DNA of 64,000 nucleotides, from contig NZ_FTPS01000001.1 in assembly GCF_900156525.1 (NCBI RefSeq), forward strand, positions 2,108,001-2,172,000, given 5' to 3'. The first letter of the stretch is position 1. Each line of letters begins with the position of its first letter. The translations under genes and the position numbers were made by a program. The stretch comes from Pontibaca methylaminivorans. Its GTDB lineage: Bacteria; Pseudomonadota; Alphaproteobacteria; Rhodobacterales; Rhodobacteraceae. Positions 10,139 through 20,056 of the stretch are shown piece after piece. The notes under the pieces are model-generated. The model made no database searches. It was not told the origin of the DNA and was given only the letters and a program-made list of their open reading frames with translations.

Positions 10139-10182
10139 AAGCGTTTCGGAGTGACCGCAGCCGCGGGCTGACCGGGACCGGA

Positions 10183-10215
10183 AAACGGGCCGCTGCATCC
10201 GGCAGCGGCCCGTTT
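10183..10215. terminator. Hairpin terminator after the cytochrome c gene
   Basis: A perfect 14-bp stem (AAACGGGCCGCTGC paired with GCAGCGGCCCGTTT) with a 5-base loop, 45 bases after the cytochrome stop. The A and T runs at the ends make it usable on the plus strand and possibly on both. Confidence 0.75.
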
Positions 10216-10352
10216 CCATGTGAGGGGCCGTCCGGCGGGCCTTGCCGCGGATGGCATCACGGATTCGAAAGCGGGGGCTGCCGGGGCTGGACCCGCGTGG
10301 CGCATCGGCACTAGAACTGGACGGAAGTCGAACTGCGAAAGAGGATCTGCCG

Positions 10353-12254
10353 ATGATCATGGACCATCCCGCCCCGGGCAGCCGCGCGGTTCTGCGACGC
10401 CACGGGCTTGCGGCGCTGGCTGTCCTGGTGCTCGGGCTCCTGCTTGCAAGCGCGGGCAGCGCCGAGGAAAAGATCATCAAGAGCCACGGATTTTCCGAAT
10501 TCGGCGAATTGAAATATCCCGAAGGATTCGAGCGGTTCGACTATGTGAACCCCGACGCTCCGCGGGGCGGCGAACTTTCCTATGCGGCGCAGGGCACCTT
10601 CGACAGCTTCAACCCCTTCACGCGGCAGGGCCGGGCGGCGGCGCGGTCGGGCGAGCAGTATGAAACGCTGCTGGTGCCGTCCTACGACGAACCGGCCTCC
10701 TATTACGGGCTCGTGGCCGAGAGCATCGAATATCCCGAAAGCCAGGATTGGGTGATCTTCAACCTGCGCCCCGAGGCGCGGTTTTCCGACGGCAGCCCGG
10801 TGACCGCCGATGACGTGGTGTTCTCGCATGAAATTCTGCTGGAACAGGGGCTCCAGTCCTATTCCGAGGCGGTGCGCAAGCGTATTCCCAAGGCCGAGGC
10901 GCTGGATGAACATCGGGTCAAGTTCTATTTCGCCCCGGATATTCCGCGCCGGGCGCTGATCACCCAGGTGGGCGGCACGCCGATATTTTCCAGGGCGTGG
11001 TTCGACGAAGACCCCGAAAAGCGCCGCCTCGACAAGCCCCGCATGGAGCCCGGGATCGGCTCCGGCCCATATGTCCTGGACAGGTACGACGTGAACCGGC
11101 GCGTCACCTACAAGCGCAACCCCGATTACTGGGGCGACGATCTGAACGTGAATGTCGGGCGCAACAATTTCGACCGCATCCGCATCGAGTATTTCAGCGA
11201 TTCCGTGGCCGCCATGGAGGCGTTCAAGGCCGGCGAATACACGCTGCGCCAGGAGAACAACTCGAAAAGCTGGGCCACCGCCTATGATTTCCGCGCGGTG
11301 AAGAACGGGCAGGTGGTGACGGACGAGATCGACGACGGCAATGTGCCGCCTGCCATGGGCTTCATCATGAACATGGATCGCCCGCAGTTCCGGGATCCGC
11401 GCGTGCGCGAGGCGGTGCAGCTTGCGTTCAATTTCGAATGGACCAACGAAAGCCTGCAATACGGCCTGTTCCAGCAGCGCAGTTCGTTCTGGGAGGGCAC
11501 CCCGCTCGAGGCGGAGGGCCTGCCCGAGGGGCGGGAGCTCGAAGTGCTGGAGGCGCTCGGCGAGCGGATCGACCCCGCGATCCTGACCGGCGAACCCGTC
11601 AGCGCCCATGAAAGCCGCGCCGACCGGCAGAGCGACCGCCGCAACCTGCGCAAGGCGATGGGGCTTTTGAACGAGGCCGGCTGGAACGTCGGGGAGGACG
11701 GCATCCGCCGCGACGAGAACGGGCGCAAGCTTGTGATCGAGTTCCTGTCGGACGATCCTGTGCTCGACCGCATCGTTCTGCCATTCGTGGACAATCTGCG
11801 CGGCATGGGCATCGACGCCAGGTACAACCGCATCGACGATGCCCAGTACACCCTGCGCCGGCGCGAGCGCGATTTCGACATGATCGCCGGTGCCTATCCG
11901 ATGTCGCTTGAACCCTCGACCGGGCTTTATCAGCAGTTCGGCTCCGAATCGGCGGAATTTTCGGTGTTCAACCTTGCCGGCATCCATGACCCGGCCATTG
12001 ACGCGCTGATCGACAATATCGTCGCCGCGAGCGATGGAGAGGAGCTCACCGCCAATGTGCGTGCGCTGGACCGGGTGCTGCGGGCCAAGCGGTTCATGGT
12101 GCCGACCTGGTATCTGGGCAAGCATCTGGTGGCCTACTGGGACATCTACGGCCATCCCGATCCGCTGCCGCCCTATTCGCTCGGGGTCGAGGATCTCTGG
12201 TGGGCCGATGCCGACAAGCGCGACAGGCTCAAGGCGGCCGGGGCGCTGCGCTGA
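10353..12254 (+). CDS. yejA: Peptide ABC transporter substrate-binding protein, YejA type
   Basis: Periplasmic binding protein (633 residues) of the SBP family 5 group that includes YejA, which imports microcin C-like and other peptides. A twin-Arg-free signal peptide with a hydrophobic core (about 17-33) ends at SAGSAEE. Family features include YVNPDAPRGGELSY, GTFDSFNPF and DVVFSHEIL. The ATG at 10353 has GAGGA 8 bases upstream. First gene of a four-gene operon with two permeases and a fused ATPase, in the same order as E. coli yejABEF. Confidence 0.92.
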   Translation: MIMDHPAPGSRAVLRRHGLAALAVLVLGLLLASAGSAEEKIIKSHGFSEFGELKYPEGFERFDYVNPDAPRGGELSYAAQGTFDSFNPFTRQGRAAARSGEQYETLLVPSYDEPASYYGLVAESIEYPESQDWVIFNLRPEARFSDGSPVTADDVVFSHEILLEQGLQSYSEAVRKRIPKAEALDEHRVKFYFAPDIPRRALITQVGGTPIFSRAWFDEDPEKRRLDKPRMEPGIGSGPYVLDRYDVNRRVTYKRNPDYWGDDLNVNVGRNNFDRIRIEYFSDSVAAMEAFKAGEYTLRQENNSKSWATAYDFRAVKNGQVVTDEIDDGNVPPAMGFIMNMDRPQFRDPRVREAVQLAFNFEWTNESLQYGLFQQRSSFWEGTPLEAEGLPEGRELEVLEALGERIDPAILTGEPVSAHESRADRQSDRRNLRKAMGLLNEAGWNVGEDGIRRDENGRKLVIEFLSDDPVLDRIVLPFVDNLRGMGIDARYNRIDDAQYTLRRRERDFDMIAGAYPMSLEPSTGLYQQFGSESAEFSVFNLAGIHDPAIDALIDNIVAASDGEELTANVRALDRVLRAKRFMVPTWYLGKHLVAYWDIYGHPDPLPPYSLGVEDLWWADADKRDRLKAAGALR

Positions 12255-12257
12255 GAC

Positions 12258-13343
12258 ATGGGAGCCTACATCGCCCGCCGCCTGCTGCTGATCATCCCGA
12301 CGCTGCTTGGCATCATGATCATAAATTTCGTGCTGGTGCAGTTCGTGCCGGGCGGCCCGATCGAGCAGATCATTGCCCAGATGGAAGGCGGCGGCGATGC
12401 CTTTGCCGGGTTTTCCGGGGGCGGCGCCGACCTTGGCGTGCAGAGCGGCGGCGTGACCGAACGCTATGTCGGCGCGCGCGGCCTCCCGCCCGAATTCATC
12501 GAGGAACTCGAGCGCGAATTCGGCTTTGACAAGCCGCCGCTTGAACGGTTCCTCACCATGATGGGCAATTATCTGCGTCTCGATTTCGGCACGAGCTATT
12601 TCCGTTCGATCAACGTGACCGACCTTGTGCTGGAAAAGATGCCGGTGTCCATTTCGCTCGGCCTCTGGTCCACGCTGATTGCCTATCTCGTGTCGATTCC
12701 GCTCGGTATCCGCAAGGCGGTGCGCGACGGCACGGCATTCGATACCTGGACCAGCGGCGCGATCATCGTCGCCTATGCGATCCCCGGATTCCTGTTCGCG
12801 ATCCTGCTGCTGGTGCTGTTTGCGGGGGGCTCCTACTGGCAGATCTTTCCACTGCGGGGGCTCACCAGCGACAACTGGTCGGATCTGAGCCTCCTGGGCA
12901 AGATCATTGATTACTTCTGGCACATCACCCTGCCGGTGCTCGCCAGCACCATCGCCGCCTTTGCGACGCTCACGCTTCTGACCAAGAACAGCTTTCTCGA
13001 CGAGATCAAGAAACACTATGTCATGACCGCCCGCGCCAAGGGGCTGTCCGAACGCCGGGTGCTGTATGGTCATGTATTCCGCAACGCCATGCTGATCGTG
13101 ATCGCGGGCTTTCCGGCGGTGTTCATCGGCGTGTTCTTTTCCGGCTCGATCATCATCGAGACGATCTTTTCGCTCGACGGGCTCGGGCGTCTCGGATTCG
13201 AGGCGGCGGTGGCGCGCGATTATCCGGTGATCTTCGGCACGCTGTTCATCTTCGGCCTGCTCAGCCTCGTGGTCGGTATCGTATCGGATCTGGCCTATGT
13301 GCTGGTCGATCCGCGTATCGACTTCGGCAAGCGGGAAGGGTAG
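12258..13343 (+). CDS. yejB: Peptide ABC transporter permease, YejB type
   Basis: Inner-membrane permease (361 residues) of the oppBC family. The N-terminus ([21 protein letters not shown]) is the usual first segment, and the coupling region EAA loop ([15 protein letters not shown]) lies near residues 250-265. The insertion between the first segment and the core, with FSGGGADLG, is typical of YejB. It starts 3 bases after the yejA stop. Confidence 0.93.
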   Translation: MGAYIARRLLLIIPTLLGIMIINFVLVQFVPGGPIEQIIAQMEGGGDAFAGFSGGGADLGVQSGGVTERYVGARGLPPEFIEELEREFGFDKPPLERFLTMMGNYLRLDFGTSYFRSINVTDLVLEKMPVSISLGLWSTLIAYLVSIPLGIRKAVRDGTAFDTWTSGAIIVAYAIPGFLFAILLLVLFAGGSYWQIFPLRGLTSDNWSDLSLLGKIIDYFWHITLPVLASTIAAFATLTLLTKNSFLDEIKKHYVMTARAKGLSERRVLYGHVFRNAMLIVIAGFPAVFIGVFFSGSIIIETIFSLDGLGRLGFEAAVARDYPVIFGTLFIFGLLSLVVGIVSDLAYVLVDPRIDFGKREG

Positions 13344-13347
13344 GCCG

Positions 13348-14547
13348 ATGGACGAAATGATCCCGCCCCTTGCGCCCGATCAGCGCCCGGCCCCCGCCGG
13401 CGAGGCGCTCGACAAGGGCGGTGCGCCGCTCTCTCGCTCGCGGTTCCTGTCGCCGCTGAACGCGCGGCGCTGGCGCAACTTCTGCCGCAATCGCCGGGCC
13501 TTCTGGTCGCTCTGGATCTTTGCGGTGCTGTTCGGCCTGTCGCTGTTTGCCGAGTTCATCGCCAACGACAAGCCGATCATGGTGCAGTATCGCGGCGAGT
13601 ATTTCATGCCGATCTTCCGCTTCTATCCCGAAACCGCCTTTGGCGGCGATTTCCAGACCGAAGCCGTCTATCGCGACCCCGAGGTGCAGTGCCTGATCGC
13701 GTCGGGCGGGCTCGATGCCTGTTTCGACGACCCCGAAGCGGTGATGGAACAGGCGCGGACCGGCATGGTGGACGGAGAGGAGATCGAGCGCGGCTGGGCG
13801 CTCTGGCCGCTCATTCCCTATTCCTTCACCACCACGGTGGACCGGCCCGGCGCCGCGCCGCTGCCGCCCAATGCCGAGAACTGGCTTGGCACCGACGATA
13901 CAAAGCGCGACGTGCTGGCGCGGATCATCTACGGCTTTCGCCTGTCGATCCTGTTCACCCTGGCCGTGACCGCCGCGTCGAGCGTGATCGGCGTCTTTGC
14001 CGGGGCGGTGCAGGGTTATTTCGGCGGCTGGCTCGACCTGGTCTTTCAGCGGCTGATCGAGATCTGGCAGGCGACGCCGTCGCTTTACGTCATCATCATC
14101 ATGTTCGCGATCCTCGGGCGCGGATTCTGGCTGCTCGTGTTCCTGCTCGTGCTGTTTTCATGGACGGCGCTGGTCGGGGTGGTGCGGGCCGAATTCCTGC
14201 GCGCGCGCAACCTCGAATACGTGCGCGCGGCCAAGGCGCTGGGCGTCGGAAACATGACGATCATGTTCCGTCACATGCTGCCCAATGCCATGGTGGCGAC
14301 GCTGACCATGCTGCCCTTTGTCGTCACCGGGACCATCTCGACCCTCGCGAGCCTCGATTTCCTCGGCTTCGGGCTGCCGTCCTCCGCGCCGTCGCTCGGT
14401 GAGCTCACGCTTCAGGCCAAGCAGAACCTGCAGGCACCATGGCTCGGGTTTTCGGCCTTCTTCACCTTCGCCATCATGCTTTCGCTGCTCGTGTTCATCT
14501 TCGAAGGCGTGCGCGACGCGTTCGATCCGCGGAAGACCTTTTCATGA
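13348..14547 (+). CDS. yejE: Peptide ABC transporter permease, YejE type
   Basis: Second permease (399 residues). A cytoplasmic N-terminus is followed by one membrane helix, a long periplasmic loop, then five more helices with the EAA coupling loop (RNLEYVRAAKALGVGN). The large loop with YFMPIFRFYPETAFGGDF is the YejE hallmark. It starts at 13348, 4 bases after yejB, and its TGA overlaps the next ATG. Confidence 0.93.
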   Translation: MDEMIPPLAPDQRPAPAGEALDKGGAPLSRSRFLSPLNARRWRNFCRNRRAFWSLWIFAVLFGLSLFAEFIANDKPIMVQYRGEYFMPIFRFYPETAFGGDFQTEAVYRDPEVQCLIASGGLDACFDDPEAVMEQARTGMVDGEEIERGWALWPLIPYSFTTTVDRPGAAPLPPNAENWLGTDDTKRDVLARIIYGFRLSILFTLAVTAASSVIGVFAGAVQGYFGGWLDLVFQRLIEIWQATPSLYVIIIMFAILGRGFWLLVFLLVLFSWTALVGVVRAEFLRARNLEYVRAAKALGVGNMTIMFRHMLPNAMVATLTMLPFVVTGTISTLASLDFLGFGLPSSAPSLGELTLQAKQNLQAPWLGFSAFFTFAIMLSLLVFIFEGVRDAFDPRKTFS

Positions 14548-16124
14548 GTCCGATCCTCAAGGTCGAAAATCTGCGCGTCTCGTTTCATCAGGACGGCACC
14601 GTGACCGAGGTGGTGCGGAGCGTGTCCTTCGCGCTGTCGCGGGGCGAGACGGTGGCGCTGGTCGGTGAAAGCGGGTCGGGAAAGTCGGTCTCGGCGCTGT
14701 CGGTCGTTTCGCTGCTGGGCGATTCCGCGCGGGTGTCGGGTTCGGTCACCTACGCCGGCCAGCAGATGATCGGCGCGAGCCCGAAGCTGCTGCGCAAGGT
14801 GCGCGGCAACGACATCAGCTTCATCTTTCAGGAGCCGATGACCTCGCTCAATCCGTTGCACACGATCGAGCGGCAGCTTTCGGAATCGCTTGCGCTGCAT
14901 CAGGGGCTGCAGGGCGAGGCGGCGCGGGCGCGCATTATAGAGTTGCTCGAACGGGTCGGGATCCGCGACGCGGCCGCGCGTCTTGGCGCCTATCCCCATC
15001 AGTTGAGCGGCGGGCAGCGGCAGCGGGTCATGATCGCCATGGCGCTGGCCAACAAGCCCGACATCCTGATCGCGGACGAGCCGACGACGGCGCTCGATGT
15101 GACCATTCAGGCGCAGATCCTCGAACTCCTGGCCGAATTGAAGGAACAGGAAGGCCTGGGGCTTCTGTTCATCACCCATGATCTTGGCATCGTGCGCCGG
15201 ATCGCCGACCGGGTCTGCGTGATGAAGGACGGCGAAATCGTCGAGGCCGGCCCGGCGGCCGAGATCTTTGCCGCGCCAGAACATCCCTATACGCGGAAAC
15301 TGCTTGCGGCCGAACCCGCCGGCCTGCCGGCCGAACCGGAGGCGCGCGCGACCGAGATCGTCCGCACCGAGGGCCTGCGGGTCTGGTTCCCGATCCAGCG
15401 CGGTTTTCTCAAACGCACCACCGGCCACGTCAAGGCCGTGAACCACGCGAATATCGCGGTGCGCGAGGGCGAGACGCTGGGCCTTGTGGGCGAAAGCGGG
15501 TCGGGCAAGACCACGCTTGCGCTTGCGATCATGCGGCTCATCGCGTCGGAGGGACAGCTTACCTTCGACGGGCAGGACATGCGCGGATGGTCCACCCGCA
15601 CGCTGCGCCGGTTCCGCAGCGAGATGCAGATCGTGTTCCAGGATCCCTTCGGCAGCCTTTCACCGCGCATGACCTGCGAGCAGATCATCGCCGAGGGGCT
15701 GGGCATTCACCGTGTCGACCCGAGCCGCAATCGCCGCGAACTCGTGGCCGAGATGATGGGTGAAACCGGGCTCGATCCGGCGATGATGCATCGCTATCCG
15801 CATGAATTCTCGGGCGGCCAGCGCCAGCGCATCGCCATTGCCCGCGCCATGGTGCTGCGGCCGCGCCTGCTGGTGCTGGATGAACCGACCAGCGCGCTCG
15901 ACCGCACGGTGCAGGTCCAGATCGTCGAGCTTCTGCGCGGGTTGCAGCGCAAATACGGGCTGGCCTATCTGTTCATCAGCCACGATCTGCGGGTGGTGCG
16001 GGCCATGTCTCACAAGGTGGCCGTGATGCGCGCCGGCGATATCGTCGAATACGGCCCCGCGGCCGAAGTTTTCGACAACCCGGCGACCGATTACACCCGA
16101 AAACTGATCAAGGCGGCGGTCTGA
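14544..16124 (+). CDS. yejF: Peptide ABC transporter ATPase with two nucleotide-binding domains, YejF type
   Basis: A 526-residue fusion of two ABC ATPase domains that energises the YejBE permease. Each half has Walker A (GESGSGKS near 40; GESGSGKT near 318), signature (LSGGQRQRV; FSGGQRQRI) and Walker B with LIADEPTTALD or VLDEPTSALD. Both sets look intact, so both sites could hydrolyse ATP. The ATG overlaps the yejE stop (ATGA), indicating translational coupling. Last gene of the operon. Confidence 0.94.
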   Translation: MSPILKVENLRVSFHQDGTVTEVVRSVSFALSRGETVALVGESGSGKSVSALSVVSLLGDSARVSGSVTYAGQQMIGASPKLLRKVRGNDISFIFQEPMTSLNPLHTIERQLSESLALHQGLQGEAARARIIELLERVGIRDAAARLGAYPHQLSGGQRQRVMIAMALANKPDILIADEPTTALDVTIQAQILELLAELKEQEGLGLLFITHDLGIVRRIADRVCVMKDGEIVEAGPAAEIFAAPEHPYTRKLLAAEPAGLPAEPEARATEIVRTEGLRVWFPIQRGFLKRTTGHVKAVNHANIAVREGETLGLVGESGSGKTTLALAIMRLIASEGQLTFDGQDMRGWSTRTLRRFRSEMQIVFQDPFGSLSPRMTCEQIIAEGLGIHRVDPSRNRRELVAEMMGETGLDPAMMHRYPHEFSGGQRQRIAIARAMVLRPRLLVLDEPTSALDRTVQVQIVELLRGLQRKYGLAYLFISHDLRVVRAMSHKVAVMRAGDIVEYGPAAEVFDNPATDYTRKLIKAAV

Positions 16125-16159
16125 ATACGGTCGCGGGGCAGGGGGCTCGGATGGCGGGC

Positions 16160-17515
16160 TCAGATGGCCGAACTGTGCCCAGCCTTGCTGAGGTCATAGG
16201 CATCAAAGGCCCGCGCGATCACCCGTGTGAGCGGCCGCAGGCCCTGTGGGATCGAAAGCCCCTCCGGCCCATGCGAAAGATGACCGTCGAATTTCGCGTT
16301 CACCTGTGCGAACAGCGCGTCGAGCCTGTCGCGGGAGATGCCATAGCGGTTGCAGAGCTCCTCTGACGCGACCTCGAAATCGCACATCAGCGCCTCGATC
16401 ACCCGCCCGCGCAGCCGGTCGTCCTCGCTGAACCGGTGCCCGCGCGTGGTGGAAAAGCCCCCGTCGCGGACCCGCGCCGCATGGGCCGAGGTCGCCGGCG
16501 CGTTCTGGGTATAGCCCTGCGGAAAGCGTGAGATCGACGAGGCGCCGACGCCGATCAGCACATCCGCCTGGTCGTCGGTATAGCCCTGAAAATTCCGCCG
16601 CAGCCGGCCCGTCTTCTGGGCGATGGTCAGCGGATCCGAAAAACTGGCGAAATGGTCGATGCCGATTTCGGCGTAATTGTCCCACATGAACAGCTTGCGC
16701 GCGGTCTCGAACAGTTCGAGCCGCTCTTCGGGGCTCGGCAGCGCGTCGGCCGGAATCAGTTGCTGGCGCTTGGCGACCCATGGCACATGCGCATAGCCGT
16801 AAAGCGCCACCCGGTCGGGATTGAGCGACAAGAGCTTCTGCACGCTTTCGGTGATCTTGCTGCGGCTCTGGTGGGGAAGGCCGAACAGGATATCGGTGTT
16901 CAGGCTGGTCACGCCACAGTCGCGAATCATCGCCACCGTATCGCGGGTCAGCTCATAGCTCTGCATCCGGCCGATGGATTTCTGGATCTCGGGGTCGAAA
17001 TCCTGCACGCCGATCGAGGCCCGGTTGAGCCCGGCCGCCGCCAGCGCATCGAGGCGCGGGCGGTCGATCTCGTTCGGGTCGATCTCGACCGAGAATTCCC
17101 CGCCCTGACCGAGCGGGGCGACGTCATGAATCGCACCGGCAAGATCGGCGATCATCGCGGGTGAAAGCAGCGTCGGCGTGCCGCCGCCCCAATGCAGCCG
17201 CGACAGGGTGATTCCCTCGGGAAGCTGCCGTTTCAGCAGCGCAAGTTCGGCCTTCAGCACGTCGAGATAGGCCCGCACCGGCGCGTCGCTCTGGGTGCCT
17301 TGCGTGCGGCAGGCGCAGAACCAGCACAGACGGCGGCAAAAAGGGACATGGATATAAAGCGATATGGCCGATCCGGGCGGAATCCCGCGGATCCATTCCG
17401 CATGCTGCGTGTTCGTGATTGCATTTCCGAACTGCGGCGACGGAGGATAGCTCGTGTAGCGGGGAACCCGCGCGTCAAATAGCCCGAAGGCTGCCAATTG
17501 CGATTTGTCGAACAT
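16160..17515 (-). CDS. hemN: Oxygen-independent coproporphyrinogen III oxidase
   Basis: Radical SAM enzyme (451 residues) that decarboxylates coproporphyrinogen III to protoporphyrinogen IX without oxygen, for heme and bacteriochlorophyll synthesis. Motifs: RYTSYPPSPQF (19-29), the [4Fe-4S] site C60-x3-C64-x2-C67 followed by C69, and GGGTPTLL. The ATG at 17515 matches the family start; a TTG at 17533 is possible. It diverges from fnrL, and the FNR box between them points to anaerobic induction. Confidence 0.94.
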   Translation of the reverse strand: MFDKSQLAAFGLFDARVPRYTSYPPSPQFGNAITNTQHAEWIRGIPPGSAISLYIHVPFCRRLCWFCACRTQGTQSDAPVRAYLDVLKAELALLKRQLPEGITLSRLHWGGGTPTLLSPAMIADLAGAIHDVAPLGQGGEFSVEIDPNEIDRPRLDALAAAGLNRASIGVQDFDPEIQKSIGRMQSYELTRDTVAMIRDCGVTSLNTDILFGLPHQSRSKITESVQKLLSLNPDRVALYGYAHVPWVAKRQQLIPADALPSPEERLELFETARKLFMWDNYAEIGIDHFASFSDPLTIAQKTGRLRRNFQGYTDDQADVLIGVGASSISRFPQGYTQNAPATSAHAARVRDGGFSTTRGHRFSEDDRLRGRVIEALMCDFEVASEELCNRYGISRDRLDALFAQVNAKFDGHLSHGPEGLSIPQGLRPLTRVIARAFDAYDLSKAGHSSAI

Positions 17516-17549
17516 GATACTACATATTCCCAAGGACTGGGTGCCTGCC

Positions 17550-17563
17550 TTGACCTATATCAA
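17550..17563. promoter_or_regulatory. FNR box between hemN and fnrL
   Basis: TTGAC-CTAT-ATCAA matches the FNR/FnrL consensus TTGAT-N4-ATCAA with one change. Its centre is about 41 bases from the hemN ATG and only 8-14 bases before the possible fnrL starts, so it overlaps the fnrL leader. The geometry suits repression of fnrL by its own product, and activation of hemN from a transcript starting at or near the ATG. Confidence 0.8.
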
Positions 17564-17571
17564 TCGAGGCC

Positions 17572-18318
17572 ATGATGATGCAGACATCTCCCGCGATAAC
17601 CACGAAATGCGTCGATTGCGCGATCCGTCACCGCGCGGTCTGTTCCCGTTGCGGGGGTGACGAACTCGCCCGGCTGGAAGAGATCAAGTATTACCGCCGC
17701 TACAATTCGGGCGAGACCATCACCATCGCCGGCGAGACCATGGATTTCGTCGGCTCTATCATCTCGGGTGTCGCCACCCTGACCCAGACCATGGAGGACG
17801 GGCGCACGCAGATGGTGGGCCTGCTCCTGCCGAGCGATTTCGTCGGACGTCCGGGCCGAAGCAGCGCCGTCTATGACGTGGTGGCGGTGAGCGATGTGGT
17901 GATGTGCTGTTTCCGCCGCATCCCGTTCGAGAACCTGCTCGGCGCAACCCCGGCGGTGGCGGGGCGGCTGCTCGAGATGACGCTCGACGAGCTCGATTCC
18001 GCGCGCGAATGGATGCTGGTCCTCGGGCGCAAGACGGCGCGGGAAAAGATCGCGAGCCTTCTTGTCATCATCGCCCGGCGCGCCGGTTCGCCCTGCACCG
18101 AATCCTCTCCGGGCAACATATGGTTCAATCTGCCGCTCACGCGCGATGCCATGTCCGATTACCTCGGGCTGACGCTCGAGACCGTGAGCCGGCAGATGTC
18201 GGCGCTGCGCCGCGACGGCGTGATCCGGCTCGAGGGGAACCGCCACGTGGTCATCCCCGACATGCGCCGCCTGATGGAAGAGGCGGGTGACGATGCCGAC
18301 GGGGGGCTTCCGGGATAA
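17572..18318 (+). CDS. fnrL: Crp/Fnr family oxygen sensor FnrL
   Basis: Global anaerobic regulator (248 residues). The N-terminal cysteines C13, C16, C24 and C27 (numbering from the first ATG) and a central Cys pair near residue 110 suit a [4Fe-4S] cluster that senses oxygen. A cyclic-nucleotide-binding fold follows, then the HTH (YLGLTLETVSRQMSALRRDG) with the E-x2-S-R recognition motif of FNR proteins. Three in-frame ATGs occur in a row (17572, 17575, 17578); the last has the best spacing from GAGG. Confidence 0.93.
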   Translation: MMMQTSPAITTKCVDCAIRHRAVCSRCGGDELARLEEIKYYRRYNSGETITIAGETMDFVGSIISGVATLTQTMEDGRTQMVGLLLPSDFVGRPGRSSAVYDVVAVSDVVMCCFRRIPFENLLGATPAVAGRLLEMTLDELDSAREWMLVLGRKTAREKIASLLVIIARRAGSPCTESSPGNIWFNLPLTRDAMSDYLGLTLETVSRQMSALRRDGVIRLEGNRHVVIPDMRRLMEEAGDDADGGLPG

Positions 18319-18371
18319 GGCGCCCGCCCCCGGCCGTCGCTGGCATCGTCCCGTTCAGCGGCTCAGCGGGC

Positions 18372-19211
18372 TCAGCGGGCCATGAACACCGGCACCTGCG
18401 CCGCTTCGAGCATGTTGCGCGTGGCCCCGCCCAGAATCGCCTCGCGGAAGCGGGAGTGCCCATAGGCGCCCATCACGATCATTTCCGCGCCCGTGTCCAT
18501 GGCATGGCGGTTCAGGATGTCGGAGACCTGCGGGCGCGTCTTTCCCAGCACGTCGATGGTGCAGTTCACGCCGTGGCGCGCCAGCATCTGCCCGAGCATG
18601 CTGCCCGGCTCCGACCGCTCGATTCGCCGCTCCGGCGGGCCGATGATGGCGATATGCACGGTCTGCGCCGCTTTCAGAAAGGGCAGGGCGCGGCGAATCG
18701 CGGTCATCGCCTCGGCGCTTTCGTTCCAGGCGACCATGATCCGTTCCGGGACGGGCGGGAACGCGCCCTGATCCGGCACCACCAGAACCGGTGCGTCACC
18801 CTCGAACATCGCCGCCTCGACCGCAACCTCAAGCTCGCCGCCCCGGTCCTCGCCATAGGGGCGCGGCAGCAGCACGAGGTCGCAAAACCGCGCCTTCTGC
18901 GCCACCTGCCGGTTGAGATCGGCGATCTGCGTCAACTGCTCGTCCATCGACCAGCGAATCTCCGAGCGTTCCAGCAGGCCGCGTGCGAAACCGGCATTCT
19001 CGACAAGCTCGGTCCGCGCCTGGGCCAGCGATTCCTGGATGATGATCGCATTGGCGCCCTCGTAGAAATAGCTGGTCTGGGTGCGGTCCACGCCGAGGCA
19101 GAGCGCGTTCAGATGGGCATCCAGGGTCTTGCTGAGGGCAATGGCATGTTCGAGCGTCCGCCTGGCGATGGTGCGGTCGGTCAGAATGGTCAGAAGCGAG
19201 CGATACGCCAT
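18372..19211 (-). CDS. Universal stress protein, tandem UspA domains
   Basis: A 279-residue cytoplasmic protein made of two UspA folds. The second half has the ATP-binding signature (MGAYGHSRFREAILGG with TRNML); the first half is degenerate at that place. In Rhodobacteraceae such proteins often belong to the FnrL regulon. A GGAGG precedes the ATG at 19211. It follows the DUF2270 gene on the same strand with a gap of 130 bases, so they may share a transcript. Confidence 0.9.
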   Translation of the reverse strand: MAYRSLLTILTDRTIARRTLEHAIALSKTLDAHLNALCLGVDRTQTSYFYEGANAIIIQESLAQARTELVENAGFARGLLERSEIRWSMDEQLTQIADLNRQVAQKARFCDLVLLPRPYGEDRGGELEVAVEAAMFEGDAPVLVVPDQGAFPPVPERIMVAWNESAEAMTAIRRALPFLKAAQTVHIAIIGPPERRIERSEPGSMLGQMLARHGVNCTIDVLGKTRPQVSDILNRHAMDTGAEMIVMGAYGHSRFREAILGGATRNMLEAAQVPVFMAR

Positions 19212-19341
19212 TTGTAACCTCCAATCGGCTGTTCCGCGTCGGGGTTCCCGGCGACAGGGTGTCTGTCCACGCGGCGATTGTCCTGCCGCCCGGCCCGCCG
19301 GTCAAGCCCGTCTGCCGGCCGCGGCGCGCGCCTGCCCGTTC

Positions 19342-20016
19342 TCACCCCATGCTGCTGCCGGGGCTGCGGATGCGGGTGCGGGCCGCGTCGCTGCGCATGC
19401 TCCAGAGCGCGATCCAGACCCAGCTGGCCAGGTAGACCGCGCCGATGAGCAGGACCAGGGCGCCCGGAATCGGGCCGATATCCGCCCGCAGGAGCAGTTC
19501 CTCCGCGGTGCGGACCGGGAAGGGATGCACCACCAGCTTGCCGACATAGGCCAGCGTCTGGATCAGCAGGATCCAGAGATAATTGCGCCGGATGCGCCGC
19601 CCGATCGCCGCCAGGGAGCTTACGTGATAAGCCGGAAATTCGTAATCCCCCGCCAGCGTTCGCTGCCAGTTCTCCTCGAGCCGCAGATCGCCGTCGCGCA
19701 GCAGCGGCACGTAGAAATTGACCTCCATCCATCGCGCCCGCGCCCGCCAGACGTTGAAATAGCGATAGCGCCGCGCTTCGAGCATCAGGAACAGGATGAT
19801 CAGGATCCCGACCAGAACGAGCGGCAGCGGCGAGGCATCGGGCGACGCATAGGAGATCGAAAGCGCCACCCCGAGCGTCACCACCGCCCAGTTGGTGGTG
19901 TTGTCGAGCCGGGTGCGCCACATGGTGCTGCGATAGACTTCGCCGCGATAAAGATGCGCGATGGCGCCGATCTCGGCCCCGTTCAGTTCCCGGTGCTGCC
20001 CGCCTGTCTCGGTAAT
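19342..20016 (-). CDS. DUF2270 membrane protein, probable ATT start
   Basis: A predicted inner-membrane protein with four hydrophobic segments in two pairs (for example WAVVTLGVALSISYA, LVLVGILIILFLMLEA, and PGALVLLIGAVYLASWVWIA). The ATG at 19923 would give 193 residues but would lose the conserved AHLYRGEVYRST segment just upstream in the same frame. No ATG, GTG or TTG is available further up; an ATT at 20016 has AGGA at good spacing and gives 224 residues. I therefore propose ATT, a rare start. Function unknown; an FNR box lies upstream. Confidence 0.72.
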   Translation of the reverse strand: MTETGGQHRELNGAEIGAIAHLYRGEVYRSTMWRTRLDNTTNWAVVTLGVALSISYASPDASPLPLVLVGILIILFLMLEARRYRYFNVWRARARWMEVNFYVPLLRDGDLRLEENWQRTLAGDYEFPAYHVSSLAAIGRRIRRNYLWILLIQTLAYVGKLVVHPFPVRTAEELLLRADIGPIPGALVLLIGAVYLASWVWIALWSMRSDAARTRIRSPGSSMG

Positions 20017-20056
20017 GACACAAATCCTTTCGCTTCCGCCCCACTATGCACCGGTC

